Positions 43,992-53,970 of a DNA stretch of 64,000 nt are shown here, piece by piece. The notes under the pieces were generated by a model. That model searched no databases. It was not told the DNA's origin and was given only the letters and a program-made list of their open reading frames with translations. Numbering within the stretch: position 1 is the first letter of the stretch; each line of letters begins with the position of its first letter. The stretch spans positions 434,001 to 498,000 of the forward strand of contig NZ_CP151842.1 of the NCBI RefSeq assembly GCF_038452265.1, written 5' to 3'. The translations under genes and the position numbers were made by a program. The DNA is from Vibrio diazotrophicus. GTDB lineage: Bacteria > Pseudomonadota > Gammaproteobacteria > Enterobacterales > Vibrionaceae.

Positions 43992-44015
43992 GACTGATGT
44001 CTCTTGACATCAGTC
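43992..44015 (+). terminator. Possible terminator after yqiA
   Basis: Perfect 10-bp stem GACTGATGTC / GACATCAGTC with loop TCTT, 41 bases after the yqiA stop. It is followed by pyrimidine-rich GTTCTCTTCC and lacks a solid T run. The remaining 190 bases up to parE are AT-rich and probably contain the parE promoter. Confidence 0.55.
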
Positions 44016-44205
44016 GTTCTCTTCCAGACTATGTTCCTCTTAGACTTTTCTCGTTTAGGTGTTAAAAAACACGTTAATTCTTAGCGTATTGTTATAAAAA
44101 TAAAGCGTTAATAAACGAGATGTAAAGTTTCTAGGGTCTATTGAAGTTTCGAATATTTTTAGTCAACAGACCCTCCGTTATTTATCGATAAAAGCATTAC
44201 ATATT

Positions 44206-46086
44206 ATGACTGAACAATATAATGCTGGAGCCATTGAAGTCCTTAATGGCTTAGAACCAGTGCGTCGCAGGCCTGGGATGTACACGGATACAACGCGCCC
44301 GAACCACCTTGGGCAAGAAGTTATCGACAACAGTGTCGATGAAGCGTTGGCCGGACATGCCACAAAGGTTCAGGTAATCCTTCACGCCGATCAATCATTA
44401 GAAGTGATTGATGATGGTCGAGGCATGCCTGTAGATATTCACCCAGAAGAAAAAATTTCTGGTGTCGAGCTTATCTTCTGTAAGCTTCATGCTGGCGGTA
44501 AGTTTTCGAACAAAAACTATCAATTCTCCGGTGGCCTTCACGGTGTCGGTATTTCAGTAGTAAACGCACTTTCAAAACGCGTTGAAGTTGCTGTACGTCG
44601 CGATGGTCAAATTTACGAAATTGCTTTCGAACACGGCAACAAAGTTTCCGATCTTACTGTGACTGGAACCTGTGGTCGTCGCAATCGTGGTACTAGCGTT
44701 CACTTCTGGCCTGAAAGTTCTTATTTCGATTACGCGAACTTTTCGGTGTCACGCTTAGTTAATAACTTGCGTGCCAAAGCGGTATTGTGTCCGGGTTTAG
44801 AAATCACTTTTAGCGATAAAGTCAACGATAAAGAGTACCGCTGGCTGTATGAAGATGGCTTAAAGGACTATTTAGTCGAAGGTGTTAAAGATTCGATTGT
44901 TCTACCTGAAGAACCATTCACTGGAGAATTTAAGGCTGAAACTGAAGCGGCAACTTGGGCGCTTATTTGGCTGCCTGAAGGTGGTGAGTTAATCACAGAG
45001 AGTTACGTTAACTTAATTCCGACCGCGCAAGGTGGTACTCACGTCAATGGTTTACGTCAAGGCTTACTCGAAGCAATGCGTGAGTTCTGTGAATTCCGTA
45101 ATTTGCTGCCACGTGGCGTTAAGCTAACGGGTGAAGATGTATTTGACCGCTGTGCGTATGTTCTTTCGGTGAAAATGCAGGATCCGCAATTTGCAGGACA
45201 AACCAAAGAGCGTCTCTCTTCTCGTCAAACGGCCGCATTTGTTTCTGGTGTGGTGAAAGACTCGTTTAGTCTGTGGCTGAATGAAAAACCGCAACTTGCA
45301 GAACAGCTAGCAGAAGTGTGTATTGCGAATGCTCACAGCCGTATGCGTGCAAGTAAGAAAGTGGTCCGTAAGAAAGTGGCTTCTGGCCCGGCTCTACCGG
45401 GCAAACTCACCGACTGTTCAGTGCAAGACCTTAGCCGTACTGAAATCTTCTTCGTCGAAGGGGATTCTGCGGGTGGTAGTGCGAAGCAAGCTCGCGATCG
45501 CGAATTCCAAGCGGTTATGCCACTACGCGGTAAAATTCTTAATACTTGGGAAGTGTCTGCTGATCAGGTGCTAGCGTCTCAAGAAGTGCACGATATTTCT
45601 GTTGCTTTGGGCATTGACCCAGATAGTGATGACTTAAGCGGATTGCGTTACGGCAAGATCTGTATTCTTGCCGATGCGGACTCGGATGGTCTTCATATCG
45701 CAACTCTGCTTTGTGCTCTGTTTACCAAGCACTTCCAAGCACTGACCAAAGCGGGTCATATCTATGTTGCTATGCCTCCTCTTTACCGAATCGACTGTGG
45801 TAAAGAAGTGTTCTATGCGTTAGATGACGCAGAGAAAGATGGCATTTTGGAAAGACTAAGCCAGAAAAAAGCCAAAATTAACGTTCAGCGATTCAAAGGG
45901 TTGGGTGAGATGAACCCACTTCAATTGCGTGAAACAACCATGGATCCAAACACTCGTCGTTTAGTACAGCTCACGATTGATGATGAAACGGCAACGGATG
46001 AGATGTTGGACATGCTTTTAGGCAAGAAACGTGCGGATGACCGTCGTACTTGGCTACAAAGCAATGGCGATTTGGCTGAGGTGTAA
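44206..46086 (+). CDS. parE: DNA topoisomerase IV subunit B
   Basis: ATPase subunit of topoisomerase IV, 626 residues, partner of ParC in decatenating daughter chromosomes. The GHKL ATPase motifs DNSVDEALAG, DDGRGMPVD and GGLHGVGISVVNALS are intact, as is the TOPRIM domain with EGDSAGGSAKQARDREFQAV and the DADSDGLHIATL acidic cluster. It lies four bases before parC, so both subunits are made from one message. Confidence 0.98.
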   Translation: MTEQYNAGAIEVLNGLEPVRRRPGMYTDTTRPNHLGQEVIDNSVDEALAGHATKVQVILHADQSLEVIDDGRGMPVDIHPEEKISGVELIFCKLHAGGKFSNKNYQFSGGLHGVGISVVNALSKRVEVAVRRDGQIYEIAFEHGNKVSDLTVTGTCGRRNRGTSVHFWPESSYFDYANFSVSRLVNNLRAKAVLCPGLEITFSDKVNDKEYRWLYEDGLKDYLVEGVKDSIVLPEEPFTGEFKAETEAATWALIWLPEGGELITESYVNLIPTAQGGTHVNGLRQGLLEAMREFCEFRNLLPRGVKLTGEDVFDRCAYVLSVKMQDPQFAGQTKERLSSRQTAAFVSGVVKDSFSLWLNEKPQLAEQLAEVCIANAHSRMRASKKVVRKKVASGPALPGKLTDCSVQDLSRTEIFFVEGDSAGGSAKQARDREFQAVMPLRGKILNTWEVSADQVLASQEVHDISVALGIDPDSDDLSGLRYGKICILADADSDGLHIATLLCALFTKHFQALTKAGHIYVAMPPLYRIDCGKEVFYALDDAEKDGILERLSQKKAKINVQRFKGLGEMNPLQLRETTMDPNTRRLVQLTIDDETATDEMLDMLLGKKRADDRRTWLQSNGDLAEV

Positions 46087-46089
46087 TGA

Positions 46090-48369
46090 ATGAGTACTGA
46101 AATTAACTTCGAGGGTGTTGAACAACTTCCGATGCGCAAGTTTACGGAAGATGCTTACCTGAACTACTCGATGTACGTAATCATGGACCGTGCCTTGCCA
46201 TACATTGGTGATGGTTTAAAGCCGGTCCAACGACGCATTATTTATGCAATGTCGGAGCTGGGGCTTTCGGCTGCGGCAAAATATAAAAAATCAGCACGTA
46301 CCGTTGGTGACGTGTTGGGTAAATACCATCCGCACGGTGACTCTGCATGTTACGAAGCAATGGTATTGATGGCTCAGCCTTTCTCTTACCGCTACCCTCT
46401 GGTGGACGGTCAAGGTAACTGGGGTGCGCCGGATGATCCGAAATCTTTCGCGGCAATGCGTTATACAGAAGCAAAGCTATCTAAATTTGCTGAAGTTCTA
46501 TTAGGCGAACTTGGCCAAGGTAACGTGGATTGGCAACCAAACTTTGATGGCACGATGAAAGAGCCACAAATGTTGCCCGCGCGTCTACCACATATTCTGC
46601 TAAACGGTGTTACTGGTATTGCCGTTGGTATGGCGACTGATATTCCGCCACACAACGTGCGCGAAATTGCAGAAGCAACTATTCATCTGATTGATAACCC
46701 GAAATCGGAACTGTCAGATGTGATGCAGTTTGTGAAAGGGCCGGATTATCCAACCGAAGCGGAAATTATTTCTCCTCAAGCTGAGTTGGAAAAAATCTAT
46801 CGCACTGGTCGCGGCAGTATTAAAGCGCGTGCAATTTGGCACAAAGAAGGTTCTGATATCGTTATTTCGGCTCTGCCACATCAGGTTTCTGGTGCAAAAC
46901 TTCTGGAGCAAATTGCCAACCAGATGCGTGCGAAGAAACTGCCTATGGTTGACGATCTACGAGATGAATCGGATCACGAAAACCCGACTCGAATCGTGAT
47001 TGTTCCGCGTTCAAATCGTGTCGATTGCGATTTGCTGATGAGCCATCTGTTCGCTTCTACTGATTTAGAGAAAAGTTTCCGTGTAAACCTGAATATGATT
47101 GGTTTAGATAACCGTCCTCAGGTTAAAGGTCTAGTTAACATTCTTAATGAATGGATCGAATTCCGTCGCACTAGCGTTCGACGTCGTCTTCAATTCCGTC
47201 TTGATAAAGTCATGGCTCGTTTACACATCTTGGAAGGTTTGTTGGTTGCATACCTTAACCTTGATGAAGTGATCGAAATTATCCGTACTGAAGACGATCC
47301 GAAAGCAGTATTGATGGCTCGCTTTGGTATCACTGACATTCAAGCCGATGCGATTTTAGACACCAGACTTCGTAACTTAGCGAAACTGGAAGAGATGAAG
47401 ATTCGCGGTGAGCAAGACGAGTTAGAGAAAGAACGTAAAAAACTGGAAGATCTTCTAGGCTCTGAACGCCGTCTGAATACATTGCTGAAAAAAGAGATCA
47501 AAGCGGATGCTGAGAAATACGGTGATGATCGCCGCTCACCATTAGTAGAGCGTGAAGAAGCGAAAGCGCTGACTGAACGTGACTTGATGCCTAGTGAACT
47601 AATCACTGTGGTTCTGTCAGAAAAAGGTTGGATTCGTCATGCGAAAGGTCATGACGTTGATGGCACCAGCTTAAGCTACAAATCAGGCGATGCTTACTTA
47701 GCTCAAGCAAGTGGTAAGAGTAACCAGCAAGCTGTGTTCTTTGGTAGTGATGGCCGTAGCTACTCGCTCGAGTCACATACCTTACCTTCAGCTCGTGGTC
47801 AGGGTGAACCGATTACAGGACGATTGAACGTTGCTGAAGGAACGACGATCCGTCAGGTTATTATGGGTGAAGAAGATCAGCTATGGCTGGTTGGCTCTGA
47901 TGCCGGTTATGGTTTCGTCTGTAAGGGCACCGATCTGCTTTCGAAAAACCGCAGTGGTAAAGCTCTGGTGAACTTACCTGAAAACGCAGAGATTATGGAA
48001 CCTCAAGCGGTCATCAACCTTGAAACTGATGAGATCCTAACCATTACCAACTTGGGACGAATGCTGTTGTTCCCAATTAAAGATTTGCCACAGTTAGGCA
48101 AAGGTAAAGGTAATAAGATCATCAATATTCCGGCTGCAAAAGCAAAATCTCGTGATGAAGTTGTGTCACATCTGATTGCGTTACCAAGTGGTGCTTCAGT
48201 TACTCTGTATGCTGGTAAGCGTAAGCTTGGTCTCAAACCGAGTGATTTAGATAACTTCCGAGGTGAACGTGGCCGTCGTGGTGGACTTCTGCCAAGAGGT
48301 TTGCAGCGCGTAACAGAGATCGAGATTGATACTTCAAATATAGAAGCGAGCTCGGAGTCCGAAGAGTAA
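46090..48369 (+). CDS. parC: DNA topoisomerase IV subunit A
   Basis: DNA cleavage subunit of topoisomerase IV with 759 residues. The breakage-reunion domain has the quinolone-determining region KYHPHGDSACYEAM with Ser85 and Glu89, the residues found in quinolone-susceptible vibrios. The active-site tyrosine lies in MRYTEAKLS (about residue 125). The C-terminal beta-pinwheel carries degenerate repeats such as GRGGLLPRGLQRV near the end. A terminator follows. Confidence 0.98.
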   Translation: MSTEINFEGVEQLPMRKFTEDAYLNYSMYVIMDRALPYIGDGLKPVQRRIIYAMSELGLSAAAKYKKSARTVGDVLGKYHPHGDSACYEAMVLMAQPFSYRYPLVDGQGNWGAPDDPKSFAAMRYTEAKLSKFAEVLLGELGQGNVDWQPNFDGTMKEPQMLPARLPHILLNGVTGIAVGMATDIPPHNVREIAEATIHLIDNPKSELSDVMQFVKGPDYPTEAEIISPQAELEKIYRTGRGSIKARAIWHKEGSDIVISALPHQVSGAKLLEQIANQMRAKKLPMVDDLRDESDHENPTRIVIVPRSNRVDCDLLMSHLFASTDLEKSFRVNLNMIGLDNRPQVKGLVNILNEWIEFRRTSVRRRLQFRLDKVMARLHILEGLLVAYLNLDEVIEIIRTEDDPKAVLMARFGITDIQADAILDTRLRNLAKLEEMKIRGEQDELEKERKKLEDLLGSERRLNTLLKKEIKADAEKYGDDRRSPLVEREEAKALTERDLMPSELITVVLSEKGWIRHAKGHDVDGTSLSYKSGDAYLAQASGKSNQQAVFFGSDGRSYSLESHTLPSARGQGEPITGRLNVAEGTTIRQVIMGEEDQLWLVGSDAGYGFVCKGTDLLSKNRSGKALVNLPENAEIMEPQAVINLETDEILTITNLGRMLLFPIKDLPQLGKGKGNKIINIPAAKAKSRDEVVSHLIALPSGASVTLYAGKRKLGLKPSDLDNFRGERGRRGGLLPRGLQRVTEIEIDTSNIEASSESEE

Positions 48370-48392
48370 CGCTAACGTTGACGAGTATAAGT

Positions 48393-48422
48393 AAAAAAGC
48401 CCCGAAGATTCGGGGCTTTTTT
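48393..48422. terminator. Bidirectional terminator between parC and yacG
   Basis: Stem of up to 14 bp, AAAAAAGCCCCGAA paired with TTCGGGGCTTTTTT, with A and T tracts on each side, located 23 bases after the parC stop and 22 bases from the yacG stop. Confidence 0.94.
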
Positions 48423-48444
48423 GTGGTTCAAATTCAATATCGGA

Positions 48445-48648
48445 TTAAGAGTTGTAGTCTTCTGTCCATCCGTCAGAGTCAGACATATCTGGTGCACCAG
48501 CAATGGCTTTTTCTTCATCAGCCCATTCACCAAAATCAATCATTTGGCATTTTTTACTACAAAAAGGGCGATAAGGACTTTGCTCATTCCATACAACTTC
48601 TTGCTTGCATTGGGGACATTTCACCACAGTAGGCTTTGGGGACGACAT
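48445..48648 (-). CDS. yacG: DNA gyrase inhibitor YacG
   Basis: Small zinc-finger protein of 67 residues. The metal ligands C11, C14, C30 and C34 form CPQC...CSKKC, followed by the QMIDFGEWADEEKAI helix that is the YacG signature. E. coli YacG binds GyrB and blocks DNA binding. It belongs to the minus-strand cluster with zapD, coaE and pilD, and faces the topoisomerase IV genes. Confidence 0.95.
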   Translation of the reverse strand: MSSPKPTVVKCPQCKQEVVWNEQSPYRPFCSKKCQMIDFGEWADEEKAIAGAPDMSDSDGWTEDYNS

Positions 48649-48693
48649 CTATATTTCCTATTAATGATGGTTTAGCTGCTAAGAAACGTTTAA

Positions 48694-49434
48694 TCAGCAG
48701 CACACAGCAAGGTCAAAGGGTATCTCTTCAGAGCTGGCTTGCCCAGTTTTAAAGTCGATAAATTTAATCGCGAAACGATTTTTATGCCCAGAGATCATTG
48801 GGTACACACCATATTCGAGCGGAATGGATAGACGTAAAATATTGGCGTCTTCTGCGTCGCTTTGGAAAAATCCAGATTGAGCGACACGAGGTTTAAAGCT
48901 ACCGGTTTCACGAGTCAGTTTGAGCCAAAGAGTTAACGCATCTAACAATGGTTTTAAGGTACTCATCCATTTGTTGGCGTCTTGAGACTTTTTCTCTGGT
49001 GATAGGTGAAGCCAGTAATGCAAAGCAGGAAGATCAAAACAGCATGAACCGCCGGGTAGGTTGAAACGCTGTCGGATGGCAGATAAGAAACGATCTTCTT
49101 TAAGTGACTGACCAAAACGATCAGCGCTCATTAGGTTGCGATGCACTTCATCCACTTCAGCAAGCAGTGTTGAAAGCATCTCTTGGTCTACACCGTCAAC
49201 GTTTAACCAACTGCGATAAGTGAGGCGCTGTTTTTCGATATCTTTCGCCAGTTCACTCTTAAGTTGTATCTGCTCAAAAATTTCGAGTAGATCAAATAGA
49301 GAACGGAAAAATAACTGGTGCTGAATACTGTCAGCAAAGGCTGATGCTTTTTCCATCTGGTGCAGCAAAGCTTCAACTCGTAAGTAAATACGTGTTTTTT
49401 CATTCAGAGGGTGTTCAAACTTGTGTGTCGTCAT
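48694..49434 (-). CDS. zapD: Cell division protein ZapD
   Basis: Cytoplasmic FtsZ-bundling protein of 246 residues (formerly YacF, DUF1342). Recognisable segments are the N-terminal FEHPLNEKTRIYLRVEALL helix region, PGGSCCFDLPALHYWLH in the middle and the C-terminal beta-rich region ending KFIDFKTG. ZapD crosslinks FtsZ filaments at the division ring. It sits between coaE and yacG as in E. coli. Confidence 0.95.
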   Translation of the reverse strand: MTTHKFEHPLNEKTRIYLRVEALLHQMEKASAFADSIQHQLFFRSLFDLLEIFEQIQLKSELAKDIEKQRLTYRSWLNVDGVDQEMLSTLLAEVDEVHRNLMSADRFGQSLKEDRFLSAIRQRFNLPGGSCCFDLPALHYWLHLSPEKKSQDANKWMSTLKPLLDALTLWLKLTRETGSFKPRVAQSGFFQSDAEDANILRLSIPLEYGVYPMISGHKNRFAIKFIDFKTGQASSEEIPFDLAVCC

Positions 49435-49465
49435 CAGATTTGCCTTGCGTCCTTTCGGCTTATTC

Positions 49466-50074
49466 TCACAGATTTTTACGGCTGATGGCTAGGTACTTTT
49501 TGTGTAATTCTGTGATTTGAGGCAAAAGTTTCTGGTTTTTCGCGTCATTTTTAATCACATCGTCGGCAATGGCTAAACGTTGTTCACGACTGGCTTGTGC
49601 AGCTAAGATCGATTTTGCTTGTTCCATCGGCACCTTGTCTCGACTCATTGTCCTTTCAATTTGTGTTTCTTCATCGACATCCACAACTAAAACTCTGTCC
49701 GCCATATGCTGTAAATTGTTTTCCGTAAGTAACGGAACGACCAATAACGCATAAGGCGAAGTGACTCGTTGCAGGTCTCGCTCCATTTGTTGGCGAATCA
49801 TTGGGTGAAGCAACTGATTAACCCATGTTTTTTCATCTTCATTGGCAAATATTCGTGTTCGAAGCTCAGCGCGGTTGAGTTCTCCCTCTGTCGTTAAGAT
49901 CTCATCGCCAAAATGCTGATGGATGGCTTCGAGGCCGATACTGCCTTTTTCCACCACTTGTCGAGCAATCACGTCAGCATCAACGATTTCAATACCAAAG
50001 TGGTCGCGAAACATATTGGCGACAGTGGTCTTTCCGCTTGCGATGCCTCCGGTTAAGCCAATCACTAATGCCAT
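49466..50074 (-). CDS. coaE: Dephospho-CoA kinase
   Basis: Final enzyme of coenzyme A synthesis, phosphorylating dephospho-CoA on the ribose 3'-OH. The 202-residue protein has the P-loop GGIASGKTT at about 9-17 and the DADVIARQVVEKGS segment, followed by LVVPLLTEN and the lid region RTMSRDKVPMEQA. The start is three bases after the pilD... stop-side order: coaE follows pilD on the minus strand with a gap of three bases, so both are co-transcribed with the pilus genes. Confidence 0.96.
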   Translation of the reverse strand: MALVIGLTGGIASGKTTVANMFRDHFGIEIVDADVIARQVVEKGSIGLEAIHQHFGDEILTTEGELNRAELRTRIFANEDEKTWVNQLLHPMIRQQMERDLQRVTSPYALLVVPLLTENNLQHMADRVLVVDVDEETQIERTMSRDKVPMEQAKSILAAQASREQRLAIADDVIKNDAKNQKLLPQITELHKKYLAISRKNL

Positions 50075-50077
50075 CGT

Positions 50078-50959
50078 TTAGTACCCCAATAAGTAAGAGT
50101 AGTAGCTATCAATGATTTCGTGTCCCCAAAGCAGAGCTATCCATCCAGCAATGGCAATATAAGGTCCAAACGGGAAGGCTTTATCAATACCTTGTTTCTT
50201 TAATCGCAATTGAATAATACCGAACACCAGCCCGACAAGAGAAGAAAGCAAAATAATCAAAGGTAGTAGTTGCCACCCCAACCATGCTCCGAGCGCTGCG
50301 AGTAGCTTGAAATCACCGTATCCCATACCTTCTTTGCCAGTCGCAAGTTTAAATAGCCAATACACTGACCACAAAGCTAAGTAACCTGCGATAGCGCCTA
50401 TCACCGCATCTTGAAGCGTAACAGGACTGATACCCAATAATGACAGTGATAATCCAGCCCAAAGTAAAGGCAGTGTCAACTGATCCGGTAGCAGCATGGT
50501 GTCTAAATCGATAAAAGTTGCTGCGATAAGGACATAGCTGAAAAACAACAAGGCAATAGTGAAGTAACTAAAGCCAAAATGTTGTGCGACAAGAAAGCTC
50601 ATCGCTGCTGTAAGGAGCTCAATCAACGGGTAACGTGCACTGATGGGAGCCTGACAATGGGCACATTTACCACGTAATAGCAGCCAGCTAATCACGGGTA
50701 CGTTATCAATAATGCGCAGTGGTGTTTGGCAACTCGGGCAAGTTGAGCGTGGTGTGCTAAGGGTCAGCTTGCCTTCTGGCGGTTGAATGTTGGATTCTGG
50801 AAAATAGTCCGTACATTCCTGACGCCATTCTCGCTCCATCATTTTCGGTAGCCGATAAATCACCACATTAAGAAAGCTGCCGATAATTAAACCAAGTACA
50901 CAGGCAGATGCTACGAAAAGCCAAGGATAGTATTCAAAAATTTCCATTTGTTCGCTCAT
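50078..50959 (-). CDS. pilD: Prepilin leader peptidase / N-methyltransferase PilD
   Basis: Polytopic aspartic protease of 293 residues that cleaves type IV prepilins and methylates the new N-terminus. The N-terminal GSFLNVVIYRLP loop and two CxxC pairs (CPSC and CAHC) mark the methylase/zinc domain. Catalytic aspartates are in FIDLDTMLLPD and GYGDFKLL. In vibrios one such enzyme (VcpD/PilD) also processes type II secretion pseudopilins, linking it functionally to GspAB. An in-frame ATG at residue 5 is an alternative start. Confidence 0.95.
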   Translation of the reverse strand: MSEQMEIFEYYPWLFVASACVLGLIIGSFLNVVIYRLPKMMEREWRQECTDYFPESNIQPPEGKLTLSTPRSTCPSCQTPLRIIDNVPVISWLLLRGKCAHCQAPISARYPLIELLTAAMSFLVAQHFGFSYFTIALLFFSYVLIAATFIDLDTMLLPDQLTLPLLWAGLSLSLLGISPVTLQDAVIGAIAGYLALWSVYWLFKLATGKEGMGYGDFKLLAALGAWLGWQLLPLIILLSSLVGLVFGIIQLRLKKQGIDKAFPFGPYIAIAGWIALLWGHEIIDSYYSYLLGY

Positions 50960-51026
50960 TTGCCGCAGTAAAAGGGAGGATATTGATTAAAAAACTAAGC
51001 GGTTGAATGCGTTAGTGATGGTTATA

Positions 51027-52253
51027 TTACCCTAACACACTCATTAAGTTAAAGATTGGCAAGTACATTGCCACTACTAACCCGCCGACAACCACGCCAA
51101 GAAACACAATAATTAAAGGTTCGAGGATTTTCCCCAGATTATCGACGGTATTATCCACCTCAAATTCGTAGATCGAAGCAATTTTATTCAGCATGTCGTC
51201 GAGTTTCCCTGACTCCTCTCCGATCATTACCATTTGCAATACCATCTCAGGAAAAGCTTCCGTATTTCGCATCGCGATATACATAGGCATACCCGACGCG
51301 GTATCACGATGAACTTCATCTATGGCGTATTCAAAGTGGACATTGCCAGCGGTTTTAGCAGTGGTTTTTAAACTGGAGAGAATCGGAATACCCGCGCTGA
51401 AACTGGTTGCCAGTGTGCGGCTGAATTTGGCGATAGCGGCTTTGGCTAACACGCTGCCGATAACCGGACATTTTAATCCTAGGCGGCTGGTTTTTAGGCG
51501 AAACAGTGAGGATTTTTTCCTTGCAGCACGAAAGGCGACAACAGACGCAATGGTAACAACAAGAGCAACCAAGCTATAAGCTTGAACGCCGTGCGAAAGT
51601 TTTAAAACCTGCTGCGTAAACCAAGGGAGTTCAGCGCCAAAGCCACTGAACATGGCTTCAAACTCAGGTATCACCATGGTTAACATCAAGTACGAGACAC
51701 TTAGGGCAACAAGCACAACCATCGCTGGGTAAATCAATGCTTTGATTACTTTTGCTCTTAGCTCTTCGCTTTTTTCGCGGTACGTGGCTAAACGTTCAAA
51801 AACTTCAGCTAAGTTTCCGGACTGTTCACCAGTCTGAATTAAGTCAACATACAAGGAATCAAAGTGGCTGCTGGTGTTACGCATAGCTTTTGAAATGGGA
51901 GTACCGGCTTCAACTCCTTTGGATATTTGAGTCAGAATCGATTTCATTTCTGGCTTACGGTGATTGTCACCAACCAGTTTCAGTGCTTGAACAATAGGAA
52001 CTCCCGTCGTCAGCATGGTAGAAAGTTGGCGAGTGAGTATGGTGATATCGTTTCCCTTAACTCGGTGAAACAGTCGAGTAAAGAGTGGAGCACTGCTTTT
52101 CTTGAGCTTTTTGACTTTAATACTCTGTTCACTTAGTTTGTCTCGAACCTCGCTTTCCGTCAGCGCCAGAAGCTGACCAGACACTTTTTTACCTGTGCTG
52201 TTTATTCCGCTCCAACGAAAGCTACTGAGTTGAGGGCTAGAGTTCTTTTTCAT
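51027..52253 (-). CDS. pilC: Type IV pilus inner membrane platform protein PilC
   Basis: GspF/PilC family platform protein of about 408 residues around which the pilus motor works. Two homologous cytoplasmic T2SSF domains (RQLSTMLTTGVPIVQALKL and SRTLATSFSAGIPILSSL segments) are separated by hydrophobic helices, with a final transmembrane helix (LEPLIIVFLGVVVGGLVVAMYLPIF). I choose the ATG at 52253, with GTGAG seven bases upstream; the GTG at 52265 within that site is the alternative. It follows pilB closely. Confidence 0.94.
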   Translation of the reverse strand: MKKNSSPQLSSFRWSGINSTGKKVSGQLLALTESEVRDKLSEQSIKVKKLKKSSAPLFTRLFHRVKGNDITILTRQLSTMLTTGVPIVQALKLVGDNHRKPEMKSILTQISKGVEAGTPISKAMRNTSSHFDSLYVDLIQTGEQSGNLAEVFERLATYREKSEELRAKVIKALIYPAMVVLVALSVSYLMLTMVIPEFEAMFSGFGAELPWFTQQVLKLSHGVQAYSLVALVVTIASVVAFRAARKKSSLFRLKTSRLGLKCPVIGSVLAKAAIAKFSRTLATSFSAGIPILSSLKTTAKTAGNVHFEYAIDEVHRDTASGMPMYIAMRNTEAFPEMVLQMVMIGEESGKLDDMLNKIASIYEFEVDNTVDNLGKILEPLIIVFLGVVVGGLVVAMYLPIFNLMSVLG

Positions 52254-52271
52254 ATAAATACTCACTAATGA

Positions 52272-53960
52272 TTAGAAATACAAAACACGTTGTAACTCGG
52301 CAAAACTGGTGACACCTTGCTTTAATTTCTGTACGCCTGAATCCAGCAAAGTGCTCATGCCATTGGCTTTAGCTATGGTTTCGATTTGCGCCACACTTGC
52401 CTTATTCATGACGGCTTCAGCAAGAGCTTCATTGAAAGCCATCACTTCATAGATTCCGACACGTCCAGAATATCCTCCGGTGCACTCGGTACAGCCTAAG
52501 TGGTTGGCTTGGTAAATGGTTTCGTCGGCTGACAAGTTAAACTGAGCTTGCAAGGTGACGGATGGCGTGGTGGCTATTTTGCAGTGGCTGCATAAACGAC
52601 GAGCTAAACGCTGGGCGATGATTAAACTCAGAGACGAGGCGAGGTTGAAGGGTTCAACACCCATGTTGGCTAAACGTATGACGGTTTCGGCGGCAGAGTT
52701 GGTATGGAGTGTTGATAACACCAAGTGTCCTGTTTGAGCTGCTTTCACCGCTATTTCCGCAGTCTCGAGGTCTCGAATCTCACCCACCATCACCACATCT
52801 GGGTCTTGACGCAGAAAGGAACGTAGCGCATCAGAGAAGCCAAAACCTATCTTAGGTTGTACCTGCACCTGATTAACGCCAGAGAGGTTGATTTCTATCG
52901 GATCTTCTGCGGTGGAGATATTAATTTCGGAGGTATTGAGTATGCGTAGCCCTGTATAAAGAGAAACGGTTTTGCCGCTTCCTGTTGGACCTGTCATCAA
53001 GATCATGCCTTGCGGCTTTTTAAGGGCATATAAATAGTGCTGCTTTTGCACTTCGTCATAGCCGAGTTTGTCGATGTTGAGATTGGCAGCGCTGCTATCA
53101 AGCAGACGTAATACAATCTTCTCTCCCCATAAAGTTGGTAGCGATGAAACACGCATATCAATTGCAGTATCGCGATTTAAGCGAAGTTTAATTCGTCCGT
53201 CCTGTGGAAGTCGTCGTTCGGCAATATCCAGCTTTGAAAGTATTTTAATACGCGCTGCAAGCCGCCGACTGAGATGGCTCGCAGGGCGGTGAGTTTCGAC
53301 TAAAATACCGTCACAACGCAGGCGAATACGATATACATCTTCATAGGGTTCAAAGTGAATATCGGAAGCCCCTTTGCGCACAGCATCAAGCAACACTTGG
53401 TTGATAAATCGGCTTACCGGTGATTCGTCTTTACTGAGATCCTCAATCGATTGCAGCTCATCATCAGAAAGTTGAACTAAGCTTGCCAGTTCATCTTGGC
53501 TGATCTCTTTGTTCTGCTTAGCTTCGTCGTTGATTGTTTTTCCATATAGGCGACGAATGGCGGCTTGCAATGATTTATGATCGGCGAGTGCCAGCTCGAC
53601 GTTTAAGCCAGTTGTAAAGCGAAACTCATCTTCTACACTCGGGTGAGTGGGATCAGATACCGCCAGAAGCAGTTGGTTATTTTGGTTTTGGATAGGAAGG
53701 GCATTAAAGCGAGTGATCAGTTCTCGTAATCCAAGTTGCTGGCAGACATCAGCATAATCAAACTCACTAAGAGCCGTCACAGGCATTCGTAGCTGCTGAC
53801 TTAAATGGTTCGCAAGATCGGATGATTCTATTATTCCAAGTTGGATCAAAGCTTCCGGCACACTAGCGCCAGAAGCTTCAATATGACTCACCACGCTGTG
53901 CTCATGCACCAAGCTCAATAGCTCCGCTTGGCGCAAAAGTGCGATAAGGTTGGTTATCAT
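52272..53960 (-). CDS. pilB: Type IV pilus assembly ATPase PilB
   Basis: Hexameric extension ATPase of 562 residues. The N-terminal MshEN/GspE-N domain occupies about 1-150. Walker A is GPTGSGKTVSLY, the Asp box EDPIE and the Walker B-like DPDVVMVGEIRD follow, and the His box is HTNSAAETV. A tetracysteine zinc site (CSHC ... CTEC) precedes GRVGIYEV. It powers pilus growth; the retraction ATPase PilT is not in this window. Confidence 0.96.
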   Translation of the reverse strand: MITNLIALLRQAELLSLVHEHSVVSHIEASGASVPEALIQLGIIESSDLANHLSQQLRMPVTALSEFDYADVCQQLGLRELITRFNALPIQNQNNQLLLAVSDPTHPSVEDEFRFTTGLNVELALADHKSLQAAIRRLYGKTINDEAKQNKEISQDELASLVQLSDDELQSIEDLSKDESPVSRFINQVLLDAVRKGASDIHFEPYEDVYRIRLRCDGILVETHRPASHLSRRLAARIKILSKLDIAERRLPQDGRIKLRLNRDTAIDMRVSSLPTLWGEKIVLRLLDSSAANLNIDKLGYDEVQKQHYLYALKKPQGMILMTGPTGSGKTVSLYTGLRILNTSEINISTAEDPIEINLSGVNQVQVQPKIGFGFSDALRSFLRQDPDVVMVGEIRDLETAEIAVKAAQTGHLVLSTLHTNSAAETVIRLANMGVEPFNLASSLSLIIAQRLARRLCSHCKIATTPSVTLQAQFNLSADETIYQANHLGCTECTGGYSGRVGIYEVMAFNEALAEAVMNKASVAQIETIAKANGMSTLLDSGVQKLKQGVTSFAELQRVLYF

Positions 53961-53970
53961 AGGCTATGGT

